Source: Lates calcarifer
Taxonomy: Eukaryota > Chordata > Actinopteri > Centropomidae
Reading direction: 5' to 3'
Assembly (NCBI RefSeq): GCF_001640805.2
Contig: NC_066844.1
Span: 7,100,053 to 7,164,052, forward strand
Length of the DNA stretch: 64,000 bases
Positions 1 through 16,300 of this stretch are shown here, one piece after another (position 1 is the first letter of the stretch; each line of letters starts with the position of its first letter). The position numbers and the translations under genes are program-made. The notes below the pieces were generated by a model, which saw only the letters and a program-made list of their open reading frames with translations, searched no databases and had not been told where the DNA came from.

Positions 1-4664
<4,664 letters not shown>

Positions 4665-4894
4665 ATGAACACACTGAAGATGATGGAGTTGCTCTAAAAC
4701 CCTAACAGAAGAAAAGTTTTCTGTAAATCAGAGATACTACACACTATGTCTTTAGAGTTTAGCCAGCTCTGACTGAATTAGATAGATTGGTGGTTATTTA
4801 AATTTTAAGTCACAGTAAGGTCTTAGGGTTACAATTGTTGCTGAACTAAAAGCCACAAACATATCGTTTGTTCTGATTTCAACTGTGCAGTCTC

Positions 4895-5264
4895 AATAAA
4901 AGAAAAGCTTGGAATGCTAATGTGCAATCTTTCATATTTTAACTCTAATAATATGCATGTTAACAGCAAAAATATTTACAGTGCAGAACTCTGTGTAGCA
5001 GTGATTTATTGATTTTAAAAGGGCTATCTAAAGCTGTTTGCCTAAAGCTCAACTATTGGCTTGTCTTTCAGTTCAATTTAAAATTTTCTGTTCATGTGTA
5101 TGATGACTGTTTGATTGTAATTGTTAACTTTTCCATAATTGTAGTTCTTCCCCCAAACTAAACCAGAGAGGAGAAAACACTGACATGAAAAACTTATATG
5201 ATGCTGACTGTTTGTTATAGAATGTTACACGTAAGAAAATGTGTGTGGGTTTGGTGTAAATAAA
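4895..5264 (+). terminator. polyadenylation signals of copy A
   Basis: AATAAA occurs at 4895-4900, about 230 nt after the copy A stop, and again at 5259-5264 in an AT-rich stretch. Either could define the 3' end of the transcript; the first is the more likely by distance. Confidence 0.5.
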
Positions 5265-5639
5265 TATTTCATACTGCTATTGTGATACTGAATTTTTAAT
5301 CTGCATGTTACTTAGAGTGTATAAAGAATCACAAATAATATTATCATCATATACTGTAAATATATGATGATGATTTGTAAGATCTCCATTTTCCCCATTT
5401 TTATTGAAATTTAAGCAGTTCAAGTCCAACAAATAACTTTAAATAGTACTAAGGTAAACTGCTTTATTAACTTGAAACTTTCCTGTAGCAATGGAAGTAA
5501 ATTAAGCCTTGAAAGTTGAAAATTAAACCCCAACTTTAGTTGGTTACTTACAAACCCTCTGTCTATACAAAGAAAGTGTTTGACCAAATTGTGTTACTAC
5601 ACCCCTCTGATGCATCATATGGACAATTCTCTACTGCAT

Positions 5640-5975
5640 GAGGTAGTACTGTATTTTGCTATCAGAATGGCAAGTAACAAAGGAAGACAAACTGGTTGGT
5701 CAGTAGCTCATCCTACAGAGAAATACTGATCCAAAACGTTAGAAGAACATAACAAGATGGTGGCTTGGTAGACCAGCACATTCTCTAGACTTAAACTAGA
5801 CTTAAATGGGGTTGGGTTGGGTTGGGGATGAACTGGACTGAAGGTGAAAGCAAAGCAACCTATAAATGCAACATATTTGTGGGAACTTTTGCAACAGCTT
5901 TGGGACAAACTTTGCAAACAATGTTTAATTTCCATTGTAGAGAGAACAGCTTCTGAATAAGTCAAAAAAAAAAAA
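5640..5975 (+). mobile_element. Tc1/mariner transposase C-terminal remnant
   Basis: In the frame from about 5861 the sequence reads LWELLQQLWDKLCKQCLISI, which matches the C-terminal pattern of Tc1-like transposases. Upstream, a decayed stretch with WWLG-like and SRLKLDLN residues recalls the GW..QSPDLNPIE region that carries the last acidic catalytic residue. Several stops interrupt it, so it is inactive. The boundaries are approximate and no terminal inverted repeats were recognised. Confidence 0.55.
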
Positions 5976-6889
5976 TGATTAAATTTAGGATTTCTTAAAA
6001 AAGGTATTTACTATTCATCTGTTCTATGCTTTTTAGTCAGAGTGCACTGACATTACGCTGCCTAAATTCTACAAATTCATGTCACTTGTTCACCTCCATG
6101 AAGACTTATGTGAATAATTTATGTTCAGTCTACTTGTATTACCTCTCTGAGCATATTTTTTTTGTGGGGTCAGATTTTCTTCCAAGTTTAGAGTCACTGA
6201 AGAAGAGAGGGTCAACAGTTGCACCCAGGACTAAAACACGACTGACCAGTGCAGGATGACGCTTCTCAGTTTCAAAGAGATGTGCTCAAATGCTAAAATA
6301 AATGCTAACTATTTCTGTTCTGTTTAAGTCTAACAAGACATTCAAAATTAATGTGGCTCATTAGTATCAGAATGAGGTTCAGCTCAGTTTTGTTTGCTTT
6401 TCAACTGATGTGTCCAGAACAGTGTCAGAGTAAATGAGACAATTTATGCAAACCGTCAAATTTTTGGGATAGGCTTTCAACATTTGAAAATTACAGTTCA
6501 ATTAATTTTGACATTTCTAAACATACAAAGCAAACTAACATGAGGAGCTCAAAAAATCTAAATTGAATCGACACTCACCTCTTGTTAAATACTGGGATGA
6601 AGATCAGGCAGTCTGCATGTGCAATTAAGCTAATGGCAGCTCAGCCCATGGTCCTTCAATGTCACTTCCCATGAGACTTCCCTTTTTTATAAGAGCAGTC
6701 AAAAGTTCCCCACTGCTGCATTAAAGCTTCAATTCCAGTTTTGAGGGAGGGATTAGGAAGTTTCACAGCTGCATTTCCTCTGGTGGCCCCTTTTCAAGAA
6801 CCTATGGCACTTTAAGGCCAAAGTGCATGTCAGTAAACCTATCCCCAAGAGCCAAAGTGAAAAAGCACTGGGTTAGGTTGCTCTGAGTG

Positions 6890-6999
6890 TCTCTGAAAGG
6901 GTTTATTGCCTCTCAAAACGGAGAGCCCACACTCAAGAATCAGCTGGACCCTGGCTGGCAACAGACAACAGACAACAGCAGTTTACTTGAAAAAAAATA
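6890..6999 (+). promoter_or_regulatory. candidate 5' non-coding exon of copy B
   Basis: A strong donor sequence (GTAAGTAC) begins at 7000. It lies downstream of a TATA-like motif (about 6684-6693) and a CAGCTG E-box near 6766. A plausible acceptor (CATTAACAG, ending 8905) lies 16 nt before the copy B ATG, so an untranslated first exon is expected somewhere upstream. The exon start is a guess. Confidence 0.25.
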
Positions 7000-8921
7000 G
7001 TAAGTACACATAATTAAAACTGTAAAATATTACTAATTAATATTAGGTTGGATAATTAATCTTTATTCTGTATGTGTGTAGGTATATGTATATACCTGTA
7101 TATATATGTATATATGTATATTGCATGTTAAATGTTACCATTTAAACTTTTATTATTAATGTCTAATTGGTAGTGAGGTCTAATTAGTTGTCATAAATCA
7201 GAATTCACATTAAAACAGTATGCTGAGAGCAACTTATGTAATATGAATATGAATAGAGGAACTCATAATGATGAACTGTAATAGCACTGTTTATATTATG
7301 TGTTTTTAAGAAGCAGAAATGTCAGAGCCTGATAGGAATTCCCATAAAAAGGACAACTTGATGAAAAATCTGTGCATATGATAGACAACAGTGGTGACTG
7401 ATATAGTTACACTTTACACACATATTTGTACTAAAATCACTCTTTTACATTTGTCCTGCAAAGATCTTAGGGTTACACTACTAGTTTTCTGAGTGATATC
7501 TAATTTAGGGTTTTAGCAGGCAAAAATGACAAAGTACAAGAATGTTCTCTGCTGTTAAAAAGAGCTCAGAAATTTAAGACACAGTTCTGACAAGTTAATC
7601 ATAAATCAGTTCACTCCCAACACCCTTGGCAAAGCTATTTTTCTCTCGGACAAATATAGCTTTCACTGCAGCACACAGTGTACAAAACTGTTAAATATGC
7701 AGATACTTTATCAAGTGACGGAACATAGTGTGATCTTATTATAATTAAATGTGAATAGTTTTAAAGGCTCCTCTCAATAGACACATGAGATCATAAAACT
7801 TAAGTAAGATTCACAGAAACACAGTGAGTGCCTCTCATTACCTTACACATACATACATACATATACGCACACCTCTCAAATTAAATCTTAATTGAAAGAA
7901 ATTACTTTAAGCATTTTTTTTTCTGTATGAAGCCTTTTTACAGTCAAATAAGTACAAATATGGTTGTAATGTCATTGTCACATTTTAGATCTGCAAGGTA
8001 ATTACTTTTTGTTATACAAATAATGAAATTCCTACATAATTGGCAACTATGTGTAGAACAGACTATTTTTCATTACTTGCCAAAGTGCATTTATGATCAT
8101 CTGATTTATATACATGTATAATGTTTTGACAAGTGGTGCTTCTAAAGCAGTAGACTGGCTTTGGAGTCTTAATCCTTCATAAAACTCCAGGCTAAAAAGA
8201 AAGTAAAACCTAAACACAAAGAGGGTTATGACTAATGTTACAGCTACTGATGCCACTTCCTGCTTCATGATAGATGGTTTTATGAGGAATGTGACCTACT
8301 GCCTGCAAAATTAGGTCAGTCCCTTGCAGGAATCTACACAGGGAATGTCAAGTATTGATCACAGCAATTCTTTCATTTATAGTACAGAATTACTGACTCG
8401 TGGATCCTTAATAGTCATTTGCATGAAATACAGAGCTTACACTCTTTATTTAACAGTGACTTCCCACAATAAAACCTTAGCCATAAAAATTATTCAGCTC
8501 ACTTTTTGTTGAAGTTGGTGGGAGGAATAAATTGTGCACCACTGCATCATTATTGTTTCTCTGAGTATAGGCTTTACTTAAAAAATGCATCAACTCCATG
8601 TTGTAAAAGTGGGAATACTGCCTTAATCCACAAGTTAAGACAATGATAAGTGACATCCACTGCAGATTCATGCCATCTGGAAGACATTAACAGTCAGACA
8701 GATGGGAATTCTTATGGCTTTTAACAGTGGTCAAGATTATACTTAAATCCCATTATAAATTGTGCATTGACATGGGAACAAATGACCCCATTAACTAATC
8801 AAGCAACTGTCAAAGTGAAACCCAATTAAAATGGTTTATAATGCAAACTATACAGTGTTGCCTTTAGTGTTTTAAAAGTGCATTGTAATACTTTTGCATT
8901 AACAGAGAAGCTGTTGTCAAG

Positions 8922-10391
8922 ATGTTTAAGATACGTAAATCTAAGGATGAGGAGCCAACTGCTCCAGGGCAGGGTAAGTACTACAGAGTTTGAAAACTTG
9001 CCTTGAATGTATAGATATGTATATATATGCCATATTACTGCCATACATAAGAAGGTTACATGATAAAACCTAACTGCACACATTTGGCCTTTTCAGAAAC
9101 ACGGACTAGTACACTTCATCAAAGCAATTTTAATTCAATTAAAAATAATTCTTCAATTTTATCATAAATTTGTAAATAATGCAAATGATCTTATTTACCA
9201 ACAGTGAGAATTAAAAAGAGGTCGAGGGTGCCTGGGGTGATGATTACCCAATATGTGGAAGAACTACCTGAAGGCATGACCACACCAGATTTCACTCGGA
9301 AACCAATTGCTCTGACGATTCAAGAAGGTAAAATACCACCTCTGATAACATACACAGCTCCATTTCATTTGACTGTGATGTTTTTTAAGGTAATTACAAA
9401 GCTATATATTCTTGGTGCCATTTCTGTAGGAAAAATGGCTATCTTCAGGGCAGTAGTTACTGGCAAACCAGCACCTACTGTGACCTGGATGAGAAACAAT
9501 GGAGAAATTACTGAGGAAATGTACAAAATCATCTATGATGCAAGCTCTGGCGAACACCAGCTACAGGTAAGGTCCCTGACCATGTGTCATTAAGAGTACT
9601 TTCAAATTCAAAAACTTCAAACCGAAACCGACAGAACAATATATCAATCTGAATCACCAGTAGACCATCTAGCAGTACCATGGTTTTGCAAAAATATTAA
9701 TAATCATGCATATTAGATTCCTGATGTATCGGTGGATGAAGCTGACACCTACAAGTGTTTTGCGGAAAATGAATATGGAAAAGCAATCGTAACTGCTGCA
9801 CTAAATGTTATTGAAGGTGAGTTACTTAGTTTTATTCCATGATATGTTACATCAAAACTAATTATTGAGGTTAATTACATCTGTCTCACTTCTCTCGAAT
9901 TTCTTCCATTTTAGTTGGCTATAAAAAGAACAGAGCTTTGCAACAATCAAGAACAGGTATACAGCCCACAATCAATTGATAATAATACAATAATTTAATA
10001 TTGATCATGCACTGAATTAAAATTGTAACCATACTGGTTGTTGAATTGTAGCTATCCGAGAGATACCTGAGGATTTCAAAAAGACCTTAAAAACTACGTA
10101 AGTGTTACTGTTAAATCACATAGGACAGAAATTGTTTGTTTTATTTTTTTTCTGCAAGTAATGTATGATTATTACCTTATAGTAATAACTTTTTTTTCTT
10201 TCTGGAGGGTTGACCTTGAGCCAAAAGAGGAGGCAAAACCAGAAATCGATGACAAGTTTTGGGAATTGTTGTTGAGTGCAGACAAGAAGGATTATGAAAA
10301 GATATGTGCACAGTATGCTATCACTGATTTTCGTTGGCTGCTGAAAAAACTAAGTGAGAAGAAGATAGAAAGGGAGCAAGAGCAGGAAAAG
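8922..10391 (+). CDS. igfn1: copy B exons 1-7: N-terminus, Ig1 and helical motif
   Basis: Exon 1 gives MFKIRKSKDEEPTAPGQ; exon 2 gives SRVPGVMITQYVEELPEG and TPDFTRKPIALTIQEG, the recognisable IGFN1 N-terminal signature. Exons 3-4 are an I-set-like Ig (VTWMRNNGE; DEADTYKCFAENEYG). Exons 5 (42 nt) and 6 (46 nt) are a short basic spacer. Exon 7 carries DDKFWELLLSADKKDYEKIC and FRWLLKKL, like the tri-helix-bundle region of myosin-binding protein C. Confidence 0.88.
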
Positions 10392-13300
10392 GTACTGCAT
10401 ATTCCAGCTTCATCTAAATGTAAACATTAAGCAGCTACACTGCCTAACATCTAAAATATATAATAGAATGCTTAAACAAAAGCAATCTAAAATATAAAGT
10501 TCTAACATTTGCACAGTAAAGTTTTTTTTTTTCCTGATTCCAATGACTACAGGTCGTTGAAAGACTTTGCAACCTAAAGCCCATTGAATTGAAAGCTTCT
10601 GGTGAGGCAGAGTTTGAACTTGAAATGTCACTCAAAGACCCAACTAGCAAAATCTACTTATTTAAGGTGAGATAATTTTTAAATATTTTCTTAATATTTA
10701 ATCAATTTAATGACAGCATTAAAAGTCCTACAAGATATTGCATGCAGTATAAACACATTGTCATGAATGCTGCATATTGCAACAAATTTTATGCCCGTTT
10801 ATGTTTAAACAGGATGGAGTTATGGTTCCTTTTGATGCTGACACAGAGGTAAAACATGCATTGAAGCAAGTTGGAAAGAAGTTTGTGTTTAGCATCAATG
10901 GTGTTAACCCAGAGGATGCAGGATTATACCAGGTGGAGGTTGATGGTGTTAAGATCTTCTCAACTGACTTAAAACGTAAGATAATGCATCAGATTAATTA
11001 TCCACACACTTAACATGTGGATGATGCTCTACAACAATGCTACTAAGCTGAGTTGTTCTGTGATGGGAAATACCAGATCTCATGTAAATCTATAATTTTT
11101 GTGGTTTGTCTAGTTCCCCCCATAGACTTCTTGGTCAAGATCCAGGATGTGAACGCAGAGGAAAGAGAGGATGCTGTGTTTGAGTGTGTCATTTCACAAC
11201 CACTGAAAAAGATTACTTGGATGGGCAAGAATGTCTCACTGGAGCAAGGAGACAAATATGACATCCTTGTGTCAGAGGACATGCTAATTCACACTTTGGT
11301 AGTAAAGGACTGCATGCCATTGGACAAAGGAATTTATGCAGCTGTGGCTGGACTTAAATCCTGCAACGCCTGGCTTATAGTGGAAGGTACTGTTTAAATA
11401 TTTAAAATGTATCTTTACAGACAGCTCTACACACATTTAACACTGAAAATGTCTCATACAGCACTGAAAATGTCCTGGTATTGTGTATTTTTTCATTAGC
11501 TGACAATGATCCAAATTCGGTCGGAAAGAAGAAAGCTCGCAAAACAACCCGAGCAGGTGGTGGTGGAGCTGATCTTCTGAAGATAGCTGAGGAACAAAAT
11601 GCAAAGATACAGAAAGAGAGAGATGAGCTGATCGCAAAGGCAAAGGCAGAGGCAGAAGCAGCAGCCGCAGCAGCTGCTGCAGCTGAAGCTGAGAAAGCAG
11701 AAGCCGAAGCTAAAGCTAAAGCAGAAGCAGTAGCCAAAGCTAAAGAAAAGGCAAAAGAAAAAGCTAAAGCAAAGCAAAAGACTGCAACAACAAAGGCAAA
11801 GACAAAGACAAAGGTGAAGGCAGAAGGGGGAGAGGGCACTGATAAGGCAGAAGGAACCTCTGATATAGAGAATGAAGAGGAGGAAGAAGATGTAGAAGAG
11901 GAGGAGGAGGAAGAGGAAGGCTCTGAAACAGCTAAATCTACATCATCAAAACCAAAGAAGATAAAAGCAGAGGGAGAGGCTTCTGCTCAAGGTGCTGATA
12001 CTGAAGAAGGGGAGCCTGTTCAAGAGAAGAGGAAGAGGGTGAGGGCAGGCCCACTTGTCCCTGATACAGTCATTGGTGAGATGCTTCAGAACATAATAAA
12101 ATGTAATTACGTGCTGTTATGTTGTTCATACATTTCAATATAAAATTTGTATTTCCATTAGACCCTGGCGTGTACTTCACCAGTGGACTGTCAGATGTAA
12201 CTGCCATCATTGGGACTGATGCAGAGTTGGTCTGCAGACTGAGCAGTGAGGAATGTGATGGAGTCTGGTACAAAGATGGGACAGAGGTGAGGAATTTAAG
12301 AGATGATAGAGTAATAGTTTTCACCTTCAACCTTCTGAGATTTAAGGGTGTTTACATGAGTGTGTGTGTGTTTTTCAGATAACAGCTACAGATGATATCT
12401 GTATTGTTAAAGATGGGACTTATCGCAAAATAATTATCAAAAACTGCAAAGAAGATGATGCTGGGAAGTACCGATGTGAAGCTGATGGACGTAAAACAGA
12501 AGCTGTGCTAAGTATTTCAGGTATTAGAATCAGAATCGAATTGAGGTTCTCCAGCTCAAGCAAAACAAAAAGGCAGCCACGATGAAAATGTGCAGCACAA
12601 TATTCTTTTCAGCTCACCAATTAAAATATGTGTGTTTTGCCACTAGATCCTCCAAGAATCAACCCTGATGACCTCACAGAGTTCATAAAACCTGTTATAA
12701 TCAAAACTGGGAAAGATGCAGCCTTCAAGCTGACCTTTGTTGGCCGGGAACCAATGAAGATCCAGTGGTACAATGAGGGCGAAGAGCTGTTGGAGGACAC
12801 CCATGTCAAGATAGAGAAGTCTTCCTCTCACAGTCGACTGCTGCTAACCAAGTGCCAACGCAAAACCACAGGAGAAATTAAGATCAAGATTAAAAATGAA
12901 TGTGGAACAACTGAAGCCATCACACAGCTTGTTGTATTAGGTTTGTAAGCTGCATCATAAGAACTGTATGCTCCTAATTTGCACAAATGATATATACATA
13001 ATATAAGACATGGATATGAGCACAACTGTCATTCCTCTGTCTCACTACAGATAAACCAACACCACCTCTAGGCCCTGTAGATATAATTGAAAGTTCGTCA
13101 ACTTGCATTGAGTTCAAATGGAGGCCTCCCAAAAACAATGGAGGTTCTCCTATCACTGACTACATCCTGGAACGTCAGCAAATTGGCCGAAACAGCTGGA
13201 AGAAATTAGGCAAGATTGGCCCAGAGTCTAAATATAGGGACACTGATGTGGATCATGGCAGAAAGTACTGCTACCACATCAGGGCTGAAACCGATCAAGG

Positions 13301-16300
13301 CATCAGTGAAATGATGGAGACTGACGACATTCAGGCAGGGACAAAGGGTAAGCCTTTTTAGAAGTCTCAAATGCAGTTTGTGTTGTGGAACACATGTTTG
13401 TATGAGCCAGTTAAAAAGTGACCATTTTTTCTACTATGTAATTCTTTTAGCCTACCCTGGACCTCCTTCTACACCAAAAATTGTTAGTGCTTTCAAAGAC
13501 TGTATCAATCTTGCTTGGTCTGCACCTTCTAATACTGGAGGAACCAACATTTTGGGATACAACGTGGAGAAGCGCAAGAATGGCAGTAATCTGTGGAGCC
13601 TTGTCAACCCACCCGATGAGCCCATCAAAGGTACAGTGGACACATTTTACAATCTACGCAATTAACAAAAACATCATTGACTACATTTGCAATGTTAACT
13701 AACTATTAAAAGCTTGACTTTAGATCTAAAATTGTCAAGTGGGACTTCTCTCAACTATATACGTATAATGATATTTTTTTAAATGTCTTAAACATACTGT
13801 TTGACATGCCAACAGAGAAAAAGTATGCAGTGAAGGATGTTGTTGAAGGCATTGAGTATGAGTTCCGTGTATCAGCCATCAATATTTCTGGTGCTGGTGA
13901 GCCAAGTACACCCTCTGAATTTGTGATCGCAAGAGATCCAAAGAGTGAGTGACAAACACAAATCAGCTACATCATTAATGCCTCATTGCCTAATTGCTAG
14001 TATCAATGCTTCAACTGTTCTCAATATTTCAGAGCCACCTGGTAAAGTTATTGACTTGAAAGTGACGGACTCCACATATACCACCTTATCCCTGGGCTGG
14101 ACCAAACCCACGGAGGAGGAGGGGGTCCAAGATGAGGCCAAAGGATACTTTGTGGAGCTCAGACCAGCAGAAAACCCAGAATGGGGTAGATGTAACTCCA
14201 GTGCTATCATTATGACCTCCTACACTATTATGGGTCTGAAGTCTATGGCCATGTACTGGGTAAGAGTTGTAGCCACCAATGAGGGTGGAAACGGTGAGCC
14301 TCAAGAGTTGGACAACTACATCATTGCAATGCCTCCTCCAGGTGAGACAGTGGAAATAATGAACTGCCTATAGTGTTTGATACTTTGTACCTTCCTTAAA
14401 TCATTTTTTCCACATTAATTTTCTCAAAAACTCTTCCTACATTGTTATAGTGAAACCTCAATTCACTGACAAAAAAATAAAGAACTTCATGGTAATGAAA
14501 GCTGGGAATGCTGCTCGAATCAACTTTAACTTTCAGGTACAGTATAATATTCCTCAAAAAACTAGAAGCATAAAAATACCAAGTTGTTTTATTTTATGTC
14601 CTGTCTAAAAAGGCAGATTGGACAATTTGTTGCTGCTCTGCAAAAAAGCACAAACCCACAACTTAGCCGTGTATATCTCCGTTTGTGAACAGGCCTCTCC
14701 ACTACCAGCAATCACATGGCTCAAGGACGGCCTGCCTGTGCCCAAGCATGTGACAGTGAGCAACTCGGATACATCATCACAGTTAATGATCTCCTCATCA
14801 GAGCGCCATGATACTGGGATCTACACCATCATCTTGAAGAACCTTGTTGGTCAAGAAACCTCCAGCGTTGAGATAAGAATCACAGGTACATACAAAAATA
14901 AATAAATAAATAAATAAAAAAATCTCAGCTTGTCCTTATAACGTTTAAGTGACATCATCACCAAATGTTGTATGGATTTGAAATTCTATATGCATTATGT
15001 TTATATGATTATTCCAAAGTGCTATTGTCAAAATTCTTTGTCATATTTCCAGCTTTGAGAATTTAACTATTAGTTAATTATTCAATTAATTATTATTCAC
15101 TTAATCTAAAAGTGGAATATAACATTTCTTAAAGTCAAATAGTGGCAGTATCCAGGTTCTTTTGGGTGAATATTTTGCTGTGTTGTTTTATATATTGTAA
15201 AATAAATATTTTCAGTTTGCTGAATGGACAAAACAAACAACTTGAATGTATGGCCTGTGTCTCTGGGCAGTTATGATTATCATTATTCACTATTTTCACC
15301 ATTCATTATTCATTTTATAGACAAATCAATTGTCTAAGAAAAAAATCGGCAGAGTAAGTTACAATAACAATACTTGTTAGTTGTAGACTAATTTTATGTT
15401 AATTTTAAGTTGACCTTATATCACACTTAAAGAAAAATGAGGCAAAGCTAAATACTGACAGTATATGAGAAAATCTAGTCCACAAAAGTGTTTAGTGTGT
15501 ATTATATTCAGTGCTTACTATTCAGTACTTACTTGGACTTGAGCAGTTTGTGGAGAAATTTTGAAGAGAACAAGATTGTGTGTGATCAGGCACTCCCTCT
15601 ATGGCCAGAGTAAAAATAACTTTTGTTTCTTACCTGTTTCTAGATGACCCCAAGGTTCCAGGCCCCGTGGAGCTGGATGAGAACGTGTCCGGAACAGTAA
15701 CGGTCTCCTGGGCTCCGTCTCCCGATGAGAAGAAAGACGACAGACTGCATTACATGATCACCAAGCATGACTCTGTTAAGCGTACTTGGCAAACCGTGGC
15801 AGACCACCTCTTCAATAACAAGTTCACTGCCATCAACATCATGCCAGGAAGGCAGTATAAGTTCAGGGTCTATGCCAAGAATGACATGGGGATATCCAAA
15901 CCCTCTGAGTCAGCAACCTGGGAAGTGAAGAGAAAGAAAGGCAGGTTTAACAACAGTGATTCAAAATGGTGTAGAGTTGAAACAATAGTCGATTAGTCAA
16001 TTAGCTGATCAACAGAATGTTAAATGGCAACAATTTTGATAACTGAGTCATTGTTTCAGTCATTTATAAATCAAAAATGCCAAACATTTGCTGATTTAGC
16101 TTCTTAAATGTGAAGATCTGCTGCTTCTCTTTGTCATATGACAGTGAATTAGAAATCTTTGGGCATAGAACTGTTTGACATTTCATAGACAAGACCATTT
16201 ATCAAGACAATAATTAGGAGATTAATTGCCTTCCTCCCAAAAGGCAGTTAAAAAATATCAATAATCTGAGTGTAACCATTAACCATTTTTTTGTGCACAG

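Larger units (their letters stand above)
4920..8905. other. intergenic region between copy A and copy B
   Basis: No coding exon of the igfn1 plan and no other gene is recognisable here. The stretch contains the Tc1/mariner remnant near 5.6-6.0 kb, a TATA-like TTTTTTATAA at about 6684-6693, a candidate 5' non-coding exon ending near 6999, TA/GT simple repeats at 7066-7130 and a CATA repeat near 7848-7866. The last part is probably intron before the first coding exon of copy B. Confidence 0.5.

Noticed and set aside
11402..11839. 145-codon open stretch on the minus strand opposite the copy B linker
   Set aside because: It is the reverse of the A/E/K-coding GC/AG-rich repeat; low-complexity coding DNA often leaves the antisense frame open, and it has no splice or family support.
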